Source: Gambelia wislizenii (lineage: Eukaryota; Chordata; Lepidosauria; Squamata; Crotaphytidae). Taken from it: 64,000 nt of DNA. Each line of letters opens with the position of its first letter. Position 1 is the first letter of the stretch. The position numbers and the translations under genes were made by a program. The stretch lies in NCBI GenBank assembly GCA_030847615.1, contig JAUMIR010000001.1, forward strand, positions 159,809,001-159,873,000, given 5' to 3'. The notes under the pieces are model-generated. The model did no database searches and had not been told where the DNA came from. It saw nothing but the letters and a program-made list of their open reading frames with translations. Below are positions 42,193 to 54,006 of the stretch, in pieces.

Positions 42193-42626
42193 TCTCGAAA
42201 AGATTGGTTCTCAAAAAGATTGGTTCTCCCTAAGGAAGTATCTGTGCAATTTGACATGCACTAGATTTACATAGCAATCCTTTTTGGATTTCTTTCTTAC
42301 TTCATTTGAACCATAGAGAAACTGCTCTTTTTTTGGGGGGGGGGGGTTTGCCAGAAATAAAACATTGTATTTCTATATCATTGAGACACTTGCCTTTTCT
42401 CAGTTCACATTTTAGGCAGTGTAATTAAAATCTCATGAGCCTGGATGCTACATAAAGTGCCAGCAACTAATCTATTATGCCACAATGGGCACAAGGGGGG
42501 GGGCACAGAGGCACATGCATGTACAGACACAAGCACAGACACACAAGAGCTGAAATGCATGCGCTGGAATCATCTTAATAATGTGTGACACTCAGGAACC
42601 TAAGTGTGGCTTATGTGCATGAATGT
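42193..42626. other. unassigned
   Basis: G runs near 42340 and 42496; otherwise nothing recognised. Confidence 0.5.
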
Positions 42627-42866
42627 TTTTTAAAATAATTTTTGTTGAGAATTTTTCATAATACAATAAAAAAATTACAGATATTTAGAAAAAGGAAGAA
42701 GAAAAAAGAAACAGAAAGAACAAGGAGGAGTCAGATATAAAAAGAAATATAGAAAAAAGAACAGTGGCTTCTGACTTTATTTTTTACAGTTATACCTTGT
42801 TTTCTAAGACTACATCATACACGTCTTCTACTAACCAATTCTTAGTAATTTCACTCTGTTTCCCAG
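42627..42866 (-). mobile_element. L1 LINE 3' end, antisense (detached by L2)
   Basis: On the minus strand the last ORF2 codons read SEITKNWLVEDVYDVVLENK and a stop, followed by a purine-rich 3' UTR and TTGTATTATGAAAAATTCTC near the end. The rest of this L1 lies beyond the inserted L2, from 45955. Confidence 0.75.
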
Positions 42867-45728
42867 AATAAATTGGAGGCCACACCAACCATTCCACAGA
42901 CCCTTACTCTGCTCCTTTGCAATGCCAGGTCAGTTAAAAACAAGACTTATATCATCCATGACCTTTTATTGGATGAGGCTGCTGACCTTGCATGCTTTAC
43001 AGAGACCTGGCTGGGAGAGGCCAGTGCTGCGACTTGGGTGCAAGCACTCCTGGCCGGGTACTCAGTGAGTAGGTAAGGAAAAGTGGGCGGGGGGGGGGGC
43101 AGAGTGGGTCTGGTTCATAAAAGCAATCTAACCTTAACCAGGAAGCCTATCCGGAACACAGTCCACATCAAGTGTATGTACCTAAGCCTGAGGACCAGGG
43201 ATAGTTTAGCGATTCTGTTAGTATACCGGCCACCCTGTTGTCTAACAGACTCCCTAACCGAGCTAACACAGCTGGTCTCAGCTCGCCCAGACTTTTAGTT
43301 TGGGGGTGACTTCAACATCCCACTCAAGACCAGCTTGCTAAATCTAACTGGTGCAGCTTGGGAGTTCATGGAATCCATGACAAACATGGGCCTATCCCAA
43401 TTGGTTGTTGGGCTTACTCACTGTGCAGGCCATACCCTCGATGCGGCCTTTAGTACGGAACAGGAATATCCATGGGTGGAGGTTATTAAAACCTCTGTTT
43501 TGTCATGGACGGGTCATTTCCTGGTCAAGAGGGAACTAAGAGCCATTGTATGCCCCACTGGGGGTGGCGGACCCATTAGAATGGCCCACCCTCGAAGGCT
43601 GTTGGAACCAATAGGATTCCAGAAAGCATTGGAGGGTTTAATAGTTGGTAATGCTGGTGATTCTGCCGAAGCTTTGGTTAATTTTTGGAACACCGACCTC
43701 ACCATGGCTATCGACATAATAGCTCCCAAACATCCTTTCCAGCTGCTCCTAACCATAAGCCCTGGTATTCAGAGGAGCTTAGAAAGATGAAGTGGGCTGG
43801 ACAATGACTAGAGCGCACCTGGTGGAAGACTCAACTCTTATCCGATAAGACTCGTCATAGGAATTCCTTGATTCCTATCAAGAGGCAATAAGTGCAGCGC
43901 AGAAGTCTTTCTCCTCTGCACGTATTGCGTCTGCAGAGTCTCATCCAGCGGAACTGTTTAGGGTGGTGGGGGAGCTGACGCAGATTCTACCTGCACAGAA
44001 TCCCTTACTTAACCCGACAATGGCCTGCTGTGATGCATTCAGCAGCCGCTTTGCAGATAAAATCTCTTGGATAAGAGCCGACTTAGATGCCAGTAGTATG
44101 ACAGAATCTATAGGGGAGGTGTCCAGCAACTCCGTTGATGAAATTTTATTGGATCAGCTTCAATTTGTGAGTACCGATGACGCGGACAAGCTCCTTGGTA
44201 GAGTGAGGAAGACAACCTGTCCACTCGATCCTTGTCCATCATGGCTGGCCACCCAAGGGGGTGACGCATTGAGAGTATTCCTTAGGGACATTATCAATGC
44301 ATCTTTCAGGGATGGATCCGTTCCATACTGTCTGAAGGAAGCGGTGGTTAAGCCGCTCCTAAAAAAGCCTTCCCTGGACCCCTTGGACAGGAATAACTAT
44401 AGGCCAGTCTCCTTGCTGCCTTTTTAAAGCAAGGTGACCGAGAGGGCGGTCACTTCCCAACTCCAAGCTGTCTTGGATGAAACTGATTATCTAGATCCAT
44501 TTCAAACTGGCTTTAGGACAGGATATGGAGTTGAGACTGCCATGGTTGCTCTGGCTGACGACCTTCGCTTGGGGATCGACAGGGGTAGTGTGACCCTGTT
44601 GGTGCTCTTGGACCTCTCAGCGGCCTTTGATACAGTAGATCATTCCATCCTCTTGGATCACCTGAGAGGGTTAGGAATTGGAGGCACTGCCTTGCAGTGA
44701 TTCCGTTCCTTCCTCTCGGGCAGTTCCCAGAGGGTGAGGCTCGGGGACAGTTGCTCTACCAGAATAGAGCTTAATTGTGGCATCCCTCAGGACGCCATCC
44801 TGTCCCCGATGCTATTTAACATCTATATGAAGCCGCTGGGAGAGATCATTCAGAGGCATGGAGTGTGGTGCCATCAGTATGCTAATGACACCCAGATATA
44901 TTTCTCCATGTCTTGGTCGTCAGCTTTGACTTCAGATGGCATCTCTCTTCTTAATGATTGTCTTAGGGCAGTAATGGACTGGATGAGGAAAAACAAATTG
45001 AGACTGAATCCAGACAAAACAGATCTGTTAACAGTTACGGGCCTGAAACCAGATCTGGGAATACAACTTCCAATCCTGGATGGAATCACACTCTTCTCCA
45101 AGGACTGTGTCCGCAGTCTGGGGGTGCTCCTGGACCCGTTACTTCAGATGCCTAATCAGGTAAATGCAACAATCAGGAGTGCCTGTTATCAACTTCGGCT
45201 GATACACCAGCTGCGCCCTTTCCTGGAAATCAGGGACCTTGAAACTGTTGTAGGTGTGCTGGTAACCTCTCATCTCGACTTCTGTAATGCGCTCTACATG
45301 GGGCTACCCTTGTGCTTGACTCGGAAACTTCAACTAGTTCAGAACATGGCAGCCAGGTTGATTTCTGGTGTTTCCAGAAGAGAGCATATGATACCTGTGT
45401 TAAAAGCTCTCCACTGGCTGCCTATTAGTTTCCGGGCACAGTACAAGGTGTTGGTTATGACCTTTAAAGCCCTACATGGCTTGGGTCCAACTTACCTCCG
45501 GGACCGCCTCCTCCCGTACGACCCTCCCCGCGCACTTCAGTCTTCTGGGAGGAAACTGTTACAACCTATGAAAACAAGGCTGTCGGTGACCTCCCAGAAG
45601 GCCTTCTCTGCTGCCGCTCCTAGATTATGGAATGGCCTGCCGGACGAGATCCGTCTTATTACCACCTTAGATAGCTTCAAAAAAGCTGTCTAGATGGATC
45701 TTTTCTGGCAGGCCTTTCCCGAATAGCT
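42867..45728 (+). pseudogene. L2 endonuclease-reverse transcriptase, inactive
   Basis: The endonuclease part reads LLLCNARSVKNKTYIIHDLL, ACFTETWLGEAS, LAILLVYRPPC and GGDFNIP (stop before F-GGD at 43299). The linker and RT follow: WLATQGGDALRVFLRDIIN, NNYRPVSLLPF, LLVLLDLSAAFDTVDHSIL and [19 protein letters not shown]. The catalytic box is YAND (44878-44889) where the other copies have YADD, a G-to-A change that removes a metal-binding aspartate. Stops occur at 44425, 44698 and 45691, with frame changes near 43075 and 43790. The C-terminus (PRLWNGLPDEIR, FWQAFPE) is intact. Confidence 0.9.
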
Positions 45729-45954
45729 ATCCTGGCCCGAAGATTCGGCTGTCTTTTCCCTTAAGTTGCCATTGAATTATTCCATTTTTTCCTCTTTTTA
45801 ATTATTGTATGTTTTTAATCTTTTAAATTTAATATTGTTTCAAGGGGTGGGTGGTTTAGGGTACTAATGTAATGATGGAATTTTTATTCTGTAAGCTGCC
45901 CCGATTGCGTTGCAGAAGGGCGGGGTAGAAATAAATTATTATTATTATTATTAT
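42867..45954 (+). mobile_element. L2 LINE with endonuclease and RT, inserted in L1
   Basis: A 3.1-kb sense L2: endonuclease from about 42870, RT to 45725, AT-rich 3' UTR, GTAAGCTGCCCCGATTG, GAAGGGCGGGGTAG and an ATT tail at 45934-45954. It interrupts an antisense L1 whose halves flank it. The 5' UTR and anything before the endonuclease are missing. The tail matches that of the L2 end at 63.2 kb. Confidence 0.9.
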
Positions 45955-47494
45955 TTTCTTTAGTCTCGAAACCATATTTCTTTACATCTTCCCTAAATCT
46001 TTCTTTTCTTTGATGATATCTAAACCAATGTAGTTCATATCCATTTTCCTTCAATTCTTCTCTTGTTTTTATTTTCTGAGTGTTGTCATTTTGATCCAGT
46101 AAATCGTTATATCTTATCCATCTCTCTTCCTTCTTCCATCTCCCCATAAATGCTTCCTGGGGTGAGATCCATTTCGGCATTTTAATGTAAATTTTTTGTT
46201 TAATTTGTTCCCAGGTCCTTAACAATGATTTCCTAATGTAGTGATTTTCAAAGCCTATTTACTTTTGCTTTCTTGTACCAGATATATGCGTGCATTCCAA
46301 ATCTAATGTGGGCACTCTCCAAATTTCTCAATCTGTCATTTTTAAATTTAATCCATTCTTGTATCCAAAACATTGCATATGCTTTATAGTAAAATTTTAT
46401 GTTAGCTAGTGCCGTTCCTCCTTTCTTCTTTTGCTCCATTAAAGTCATCCACTTAATTCTAGCTTTTCTTCCCCTCCATATAAAATTCCTTAAGTCTTTA
46501 TTCCATTTTGTTATTCCATTTTATTCCATTTTTCTGAGGATAAAATTGGTAAATTTTGAAAAAGGAATATAAGTTTGGGTAAAACATTCATTTTTACTGT
46601 TTCTATTCTACCTAATAACAAAATGTCCAACCACAACCTTCTGTAATTGTTTTCAAAAAGGTCTATGTTTCTTTTACTGATCTATACATCAAGATATTTT
46701 GTCTTCCTCTCAATTCTACACCCAGTTTCATTTTTTAATTTATCGTCTTCTTTCTTTGTAAGGTTTTTTTGTTATTATTACTGTCTTTTTAAAATTAATT
46801 TTGAAACCAGAATGCTTGCCAAAATTGTTAATTGTTTCTAGCAGTCTTCCCATATTATCTGTTGGGTTTTCCAATACAATTATCATATCATCTGCGTATG
46901 CTTGCAATTTGTATTCCTGGCCTTTCCATCTTGTCCCCTGAATTTTCTCCTCCTTTCTTATTCTATTATTCAGAATCTCCAGCATCAATATAAATAAGAA
47001 GGGCAAAAAGGACCCCCTTGTCTCGTTCCTTTCTGTATATTAATTTGGTTTTTTTTTCTCCACTTATCATAATAAAGGCTTTTTGTCTTTTATATACTTG
47101 TTCAATATTTTTGGTGAGGGTTTCTCCCATCTCCATTCCCTTCACTACCTCAGTCATAAATGGCCATCACAAATTGTCAAACACCTTTTCGGTGTCTGCA
47201 AATATCAGGGCTGCTTTCTTTTCATTTACTCTTTCATAGTATTCTCCTATATTCAACACTGTTCTAATGTTGTCTGCCATCTTTCTTCCTGGGAGAAAAC
47301 CGTTTTGATCCAGGTGTATGATCTCTTGTAATACTAGTTTTAGTCTATCTGCCAAAATTGTCGCAAAGATTATATAGTCGACCTTTAGCAATGATATGGG
47401 CTGATAATTTTTCATCTCTTTGTTATCTTTCCCATCTTTCTGAATCAAAACTATATCTGCCATTTTCCAAATGGGAAACTGCAGAATATATATT
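45955..47494 (-). mobile_element. L1 LINE ORF2, RT to C-terminus, antisense
   Basis: Read from high to low coordinates: WKMADIVLIQKDGKDNKEMK, NYQPISLLKVDYIIFATILA, LDQNGFLPGRKMADNIR (47167-47547 frame), then QAYADDMIIVLENPTDNMG with an intact YADD (46884-46898), FGKHSGFKINFKKT, KGGTALANIKFYYKAYAMFW and KMPKWISPQEAFMGRWKKEE. Separate frames and stops show decay. Endonuclease and ORF1 are absent. Confidence 0.88.
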
Positions 47495-48355
47495 TGAACC
47501 AAGAACTTTTTAGCCTTTTCACATGTCCACTGCATATGGTAAAACATCCTTTCATGTTGTTCACATTTCCAACATACAGTGGACCTACAGAACCCACTGG
47601 GGTTTGTTTCCAGGATGTCCTGTGGATACCAAAATCTATGGATGCTTTGGGCCCATTATATACAATGGCATAGTAAAATGGTATCCCTTATATAAAATGG
47701 TGAGCATAAAGGTTTGTTTTTTGGATTTTTTTTCTCCAAATATTTTCTAGCTCTCATTAGTTGAATCCGTGGATCCAGACCCTGTGGATATGGAGGACTG
47801 ATTGTACATTCAATAGACATTTGCATATTCTGGACAATTTTGCTGGTGTCATGTATCAATGATACATCATTTTATAAAAGTTCTCTTTAAGATCATAACA
47901 TAATGTAAATTTCAACCCCTTTGACCACATCTTTTCCCATTGTTCCATCTGTATATTATATCCAAAATTCTTAGCCCATTTTTATTATACAGTCTTACAT
48001 TTGTTCTTCCTGCATGTCAAATTTTAGCAAAAGTTAATACGTTTTACTGATCAAACATTCATCATCTGTACAGAATTGCAATTCAAAGTCTGATTTATTT
48101 TGTCCAAAACTTTTTTTGTAGACCTTAAATCTTTCAAATAATAGTAGATAAGAAAACTATTGAAAACTATATTTCTCTGCAAGTAACTGCTCACTTTATT
48201 TAATTTTATATTTTCCTTGATAATTCTCGAAAAGATATTGGTGTGTTAACCATTTTTCTTTGCCTGTTATTTCTTTTCTATAATCAGCTTTTTGTGCTGA
48301 GACCCATAAAGGCATTTTTAACACAACTTGGGTTTATAACTATTCCACAGTCTTA
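47495..48355 (-). mobile_element. second L1 fragment (ORF2 C-terminal domain), antisense
   Basis: From high to low coordinates it reads KEKWLTHQYLFENYQGKYKI, LLLFERFKVYKKSFGQ and, beyond the inserted MITE, MFYHMQWTCEKAKKFLVQI. This cysteine-rich C-terminal part normally follows the RT, yet here it precedes the RT of 45955-47494. The junction near 47494 therefore joins two L1 copies or a rearranged one. It is split by the element at 47577-47804. Confidence 0.75.
47577..47804. mobile_element. Tigger/mariner-like MITE nested in L1
   Basis: The left end CAGTGGACCTACAGAACCC and the reverse-complemented right end CAATCAGTCCTCCATATCC are flanked by TA (47575-47576, 47805-47806). The interior phrase CCCATTATATACAATGGCAT is the reverse complement of ATGCCATTGTATATAATGGG at 9.28 kb, so it lies in the opposite orientation. 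Confidence 0.8.
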
Positions 48356-48904
48356 GGACTTTTTCAAATGGGGGGGGGAACTAGAGGAGGTCAGGAGAAG
48401 AACGGAGCTGTTGTGCTTACAGAGCCCCATTTTAGACAGCCCCGTCCTCCTCCCAACCTTCCCCTGTCCTTCCTCTGTGCTGCAGGCATCACTTTTTATT
48501 GATGGGTATTCCGGCTGATGGGCTGCTGCAATCGAGGGCTCTCCCTCCATGACTGACAGTGCCAGAATGGAGCGTCCTTGGCCTCAACAGCAAGTCCTGC
48601 CCTGTGCCCCGGCACTGCAACCAAAAGCTCTCCCCCCATGACTGACAGCCAGCTTCTGCAACTAAGGATCCATACCTCGCACCTCCCTGCCAGGTATCAG
48701 TTATGGAGGAGACTGGAGAAGGAAGGAACAGAGGCTGGGAGGGAAGCAGAGCTGGTGGTGGGGAAGTGCGAGGTACGGGCATGTAAACAACAAACCCGAC
48801 ACTTTTCTACCCTGCAACAAATTGTGGGTACAACGGGTGATGGAATTGAGTTCTCTATTTCTCACATCTCGGAGTAAAAACTGCCTTGTAGCTGAGTCCC
48901 CAGT
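48356..48904. other. unassigned
   Basis: GCTCTCCCTCCATGACTGAC near 48537 and GCTCTCCCCCCATGACTGAC near 48627 form a short direct repeat. No family recognised. Confidence 0.5.
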
Positions 48905-49018
48905 CTCAGAGGAATGCCATGGCAAACCTCCTTTGAAGAAATCTTGTCAAGAAAACCCTAAGATAGGGGTGCCATAAGTAGAAGTTGACTTGAATTCACC
49001 TAATGATAACAGTAACAT
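48905..49018 (+). mobile_element. SINE 3' part with BovB-like tail
   Basis: GCCATGGCAAACCTCCTTTG, then CTTGTCAAGAAAACCCTAAG and GGTGCCATAAGTAGAAGTTG matches the tail half of Sauria-type SINEs. The tRNA head is not evident. Confidence 0.65.
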
Positions 49019-51304
49019 ATTTTTTTAGATGTAATATTATTCTTCCTTTTTGTTTACAGGCTAAACAATGCTGTGACTGGGAATGCTGTTGGTCACTGAA
49101 ATTGCAGGGTTTACATTTTAGAAAGGAAACAAATAGAGGGAGTAAGACATGGAGATCAGACTCTACACAAGGGTATTCTTTAGAAGGAGCAGGAAATTTT
49201 GTTGGAATATCCAATAGGATGTATGATGGCCCTGTCTACCCCTCTGAACAGAATTGGAAGCCTGGCATTGTGCAGAGGTCTGAATGCATGGGAACCCCCG
49301 TATCTACAAGAGATTGTCAAATGGGAACATCTTTTTATTTTACCATTTGTGATTTACAAGCATTTTTATACTTTAAAAAATAACTTCCTTAAGTAATTAA
49401 ACCATAGCTGGATTGAGTTTCTGCTATTCCTTTTTTATTAGGAAGCCCTGGTGTGCACAATATATTTACAAAGCAGAGGCAGTCTAACTGTGAAAATATT
49501 TTGGTACAGATGCAGAGATCCAAGTTAACTTCATGTTGCCATTATCCTCCTTACAGATGTTTTTCTCTAAAGCCAACACATGCTGTGCCTTCTGATTCTT
49601 GGACAAAATATGGCTCTTTGGACCAAAAAGAAAAAAAAACCTCAAAGCAATAAAATTATATTTCTTGCCCAGTTTGGCATAAAAGAATCCAGCCAGGCTA
49701 ACTAAACCCTGCTTATATAGTTTGATTACAAATTAATATTATTCATGCCATCTTTCAGTATTCGTGAGCCAGTTATTTTATGATTTATTTATTTTATACA
49801 AAGCTTATATTAGCACTGGCTGATTCATGGATGTGGTCACTCTCTGTGTGCCCTTTAAATCTGAACCAGTTTCATTAGTCATCATCATCATCATCATCAA
49901 AATGCAAGGTGACATGAAAAGCACACACTTCCCATAAGGCAGCACATCATGGGATCCCTTTGACGGTAGGATATGAGAAATATAAGGCTTTCTAAGTACT
50001 GTATAGATGCTGACTTTGTTCAGGTGCACATATCTGGGTTAAATAAACAAAGGTACAGATGCACCTTGTCCCTATAGACACCTCTCCTGTTCTTCTTGCT
50101 TGATACAGTTCAACACACCCCAGAATTCTGCTGTTAAAGATACTTTCACTTCTGAACGAGGCAATGATGGTTGCTATAAGTGGGAAAAGCCAGGCTCTTA
50201 AACAAGCTTCTTGTCATGGTTTAAGATCTAGGCTTATTCCAGCCTAAGTAACCAAAGTATCCTGGCTTGAGGCCCCAAAGGAAGTTAGTTGAAGATGTCT
50301 GGTTTATCATGAACTGCCTGTGTTACCTAGGGCTGAAATGGGCAAGCATAAACCTTACCTATGTCTTTGTTTTAGATCAAGCCCCAGCAGTACCATAGGG
50401 CCTCAAAAACCTCTTCATGAGTCATATATGCTGTAGGTAACACCACGTAGGACAAGAGCTCTAGGAATGGCAGTAACTTCTGCAGCTACTGGATACATTT
50501 TGCTGGCTTCCTAGCTGTTGAGAAATGCTTTATTGTTGTTGTTCCTGACTCTGGGTAGCCATATTATCTGGTTAACTGGGTTTTACCCATTTTCTGGGCC
50601 CATAAACCCAGATTGCTCTCATTCTCTTTTCAACAAACAGCTGATCCAGCAGTTCTGGCCCAACTCCTAACCCTTACATGCTCCACCTCTGTGTCATCAC
50701 AAGGACTAATCCCTATAGATATCTCAAGGACCTGACCTTTGGTCTCAGGTGTTGGCCCTGAAATCCCAGGGAACAGGATGAAATTGACCTAGCTGGCCTT
50801 CAGTGGTTAGAGATACAGAGTGACACTGAGACAATTCCCACAGAGGGAAACACAAACTTTTTGTTTAAATGTTAATTTAAAAATAACAGAATAATAAGAA
50901 AAAACCTACACGGTGATAACATGATGCATACCAGACAAGAAGTATATGCAAAAACCATCCCTATATCAAAACATTGGCCAGAATATGGATGTTACGAATA
51001 CACAACTTAGAGTTAAGAACATGTGACTAACATGTATTCACAGTCTCTATACAGCCCCTAATTTATGGGCTATGTAGGGACTGTGAAAGTCCCCCAATCC
51101 ACACTAACTGGGCAGCAGCCACTGTGATTGATGGGGTCTGTTCCCCCATTGATCAGGAAGCAGCTGGTTGCTGTTTCCACCTCCCCCCACCCATGAAAGC
51201 AATCTCTGGCACAAGGGGGAATTACAGTTGTGGTCCTATATCTGCCTATTGCACTGGAGATCACTCATGGGAAGGGTGAAAATGGCAACCAACTTCTTTC
51301 CAAT
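49019..51304. other. unassigned
   Basis: A (TCA)n run of about seven units lies at 49879-49899. The 126-codon frame at 49003-49383 starts inside the SINE tail and has no domain. No repeat family or exon recognised in this 2.3-kb stretch. Confidence 0.5.
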
Positions 51305-51955
51305 TTGTGAAGTCACAGGCTTTCACGTCCAGCATCCATAGATTTTCCTTTGGTTATTTTCTGGGCTGTTTCATGTTTTAAGGAACATGAGGGACACTGC
51401 AGTCTGGGCCAGCCAGAAAAATCAGCAGTAGCAGAACATGTTATAAACCAACCTAGACACAAAATGTTATTTGAAAACACTGAAATTCTGGACCAGGCCA
51501 ACAACTATCATGTCAGAATGCACAGAGAAGCTATTGAAATCCACAAACACCTGGACAACTTCAACAGGAAAGAAGAAACCCTAAAAGTAAACAAAATCTG
51601 GCTGCCAGTCCTGAAGAACACTAAAATCAGAACTCAACACTTGCATATGAACTCCACTCAGGGACAGGTGGATTTCCAGCAGATAATGGACCATTAACCA
51701 ACCATTAGCCAAACAGACACTAATCCTCCTTGCATATCTTCCCCCAGGAACTATCCATTCAATTACACAAATTTACATAACCTCTCCAACAGGGGCTCAC
51801 AGTATATAACCCCCCCCACACACACACACACTTCTACCCAACCATTCTCTGAAGATGCCAGCCACAGATGCAGGTGAAACGTCAGAAAGAAACTCTTCCA
51901 GAACACAGCATCACAGCCTGGAAAAAAACCAAGGAAAATTGTTCCCGATTGATGG
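51305..51955 (+). mobile_element. Penelope-like element, 3' coding end with terminal repeats
   Basis: The frame at 51350-51697 carries SAVAEHVINQPRHKMLFENTE, YHVRMHREAIEIHKHLDNF and NRKEETLKVNKIWLPVL, the C-terminal end of the GIY-YIG endonuclease domain of Penelope-like elements. It is flanked by a facing pair of terminal sequences: CCAGCATCCATAGATTTTCC (51332) on the left, GATGCCAGCCACAGATGCAG (51855) and CACAGCCTGG on the right. The RT domain is missing. A C run and CA repeat lie at 51810-51830. Confidence 0.8.
51845..51887 (+). ncRNA. hammerhead-ribozyme-like motif in the Penelope terminal repeat
   Basis: CTGAAGA (51849-51855) fits the CUGANGA core. GAAAC (51876-51880) and GTC (51881-51883) follow at the expected places. 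TTCT before the core and AGAA after GTC are complementary, giving a 4-bp stem I. Stem II (51856-51875) can pair GCC with GGT and inner GC with GC, with one extra U at its base. Stem III would be only A-C/G-U, as in minimal hammerheads of Penelope-like elements, which need a dimer. Ribozyme activity is inferred only. Confidence 0.4.
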
Positions 51956-53222
51956 GAACAGACCCCTGTCAATCACAGTAGATACTTACCAATAAGTAGG
52001 GACTTCAGGGGGTCGGGCCTAAATTCACTGCATAGCACTGTTATTACAAAGCTTATACATACATAAATCCCATACAGGATTCCGGCCATTGTATCTAATA
52101 ACACTATAATGGTTCAAGGTAAAATGCCATTTTAAAGACCAATGTAGGATCATAGAATAACACTAACTTTCAGGAAGGTTAACAGAGGTATACCAGACTG
52201 ACTGGGAAGTGGACTGTAGCTATAGTCCAGGGGGGTTGCAGTTACCTTCACTCTGTTACTTGGGTTTGTTAGTATACTTGGATAGTTTCAGTGCTGGAAT
52301 CCTCATAAACAAGTTTGCCACAATGTTTTTTTTATTTATTTGCTGTAAATGTTTGGTGACTCCATAGTGACAGCTGTACAAGTAGCACATTCAGCAAAGT
52401 CTTAGCCCTGGATTTTACAGTGTTTATCTTTAATATTTCAAAAATTAATCCTAACTATATTACATGGTAATAAAGATTCTATAAAAGGAACCACTTTTTT
52501 AAAATGTCATTTTAAGGAAATACTAGGTCATTTTATAATTTGACAGATAGTTAGGCTTTGTAAATGGAAAATTTGAGTAATATGTGGCATTGTAAATGCG
52601 TGAATGCTTTTAATATCCATTGATCAATACTGCATGCAGTGATGTTGGAAAGTGATGCAGCAAAATTTCTTAGATTTATGTTGTGATTACACTAATGCAC
52701 AGTTAAGAATATGATATAGATCAGATACATGAAACTATTGTACTTTCTTGGGACCTGAAGTTACTGCTATAATTCAAGTGTGTACCATACATTAAATATT
52801 TATTTTGCCATGTTTGTGGAACCTCTGAAACTGATTTGCTTAGCCTGTGAGATGGCAAAGGAAGTCCAGTTGTTCAAGGAACTAAGTTGTTTGTAGTCTG
52901 TTTCTGTGGGGAAAGAGTTGTGGGTTTCAGTTATATTAAGAAAAAGCTGAAGAACATCAATAATATAAGAGCCAGAGACTTTAAACAGGCAAGAAGCCTA
53001 CAGAGTGGGACTGGAGAAAGAGGAGGCTAAGATAAGATATTGGCAGTGCAGAAACGTAATGCAAAATAAAATGAAAAGAAATAGACTAAAAAAGAAGGCA
53101 GGGAGCTGAGGAAAACAAGCTAATCAGAGGTGGCTGTCCTTGCTTAGCATCAGGAGGAGCTGTATGCTGTGAGTAGAGAGCGAAAGAGAATAACCAGGAA
53201 GTCTGGTCAAGAAATAGAATGA
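51956..53222. other. unassigned
   Basis: AT-rich, with no recognised repeat or exon. Confidence 0.5.
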
Positions 53223-53436
53223 TTGCTGTGAAGTCAAAGGCTTTTGCGGCTGGCATCCATAGATTTTCCTTGTTTGTTTTTTTTCCCAGGCTGTGAGGCC
53301 GTGTTCTGGAAGAGTTGTTTCGCCTGCATTTCTGAAGATGCCAGCCACAGATGCAGGCAAAATGTCAGGAATAAACTCTTCCAGAACATGGCCTCACAGC
53401 CTGGAAAAAAAAAAACCAAGGAAAACCTAAGAATGA
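53223..53436. mobile_element. Penelope-like terminal repeats joined as a fold-back
   Basis: The left arm CCCAGGCTGTGAGGCCGTG then TTCTGGAAGAGTTGTTTCGC faces the right arm CTCTTCCAGAACATGGCCTC then ACAGCCTGGAAAAA. At the outside, GGCTGGCATCCATAGATTTTCC (53247) matches the left terminal sequence at 51.3 kb. The hammerhead-like core is present but altered: CTGAAGA is followed by AAAATGTC instead of GAAACGTC. No coding part remains. Confidence 0.75.
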
Positions 53437-53480
53437 CTGCTGTCAGAACTTGGAAAGATTTACTTTGGGGGCCACATCTC

Positions 53481-54006
53481 CCAGAGGGTTTGTCTAGATG
53501 GGCTATTTACCCCAGCTTCTCCCCGTCTTGGAGCCCTGCAGTCCTGATGACATCCAAGGCAAAGCCAGGGGTTGGGTAAGCCAGGGTAAAACCATTTAAA
53601 ACGTTCTAAATTAACACCTGGAAAACCCTGCATTATGCAGGAAAACCCGAATGGGTCCAGTGTGGGAACGCAGGGTCTGTACCTCCATGCCGGCCTGTAT
53701 CACTGAATGTTGCCACTGCTGGAGTCACTCTGCAGTCAGGAAGGAGGCCCCCAGCATGTGATCAAGGCCCCCTGCATAACCAGCCTTGACCATGCCGAGG
53801 ACTTCCTTTCTGGCTTCAGACAGTGTGACGTGCGACAGTGGGAAAAAGTGTCTGCCGATACTGGTTGATGTGTGTGTCTCTGTGTGTTATACGAGCAGAT
53901 TTCTGCCTGTTTCATCACGGTAATGGGGGGGGGGATGGGCTAGCTCTAGGGCCAGAATACTCCAGCCAGAAGGCAAAATATTCTGGCCAGTGTAGACAAG
54001 GCCAGA
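53481..54006 (+). mobile_element. dispersed family A element
   Basis: Element about 53486-54001 with CCAGA on each side. Starts GGGTTTGTCTAGATGGGC; the right end, reverse complemented, is CCTTGTCTACACTGGCC. The interior shares GAGCCCTGCAGTCC, CCAGCATGTGATCAAGGCCC and ATGGGCTAGCTCTAGGG with the 61-kb copy. No open frame of note. Confidence 0.72.

Noticed and set aside
45884..46225. Independent gene with an asparagine run on the minus strand
   Set aside because: It is L1 ORF2 C-terminal sequence reading into the ATT tail of the inserted L2; the N run is the tail.
49003..49383. 126-codon frame as a possible exon
   Set aside because: It starts inside a SINE tail and has no recognisable protein similarity or splice-site support.
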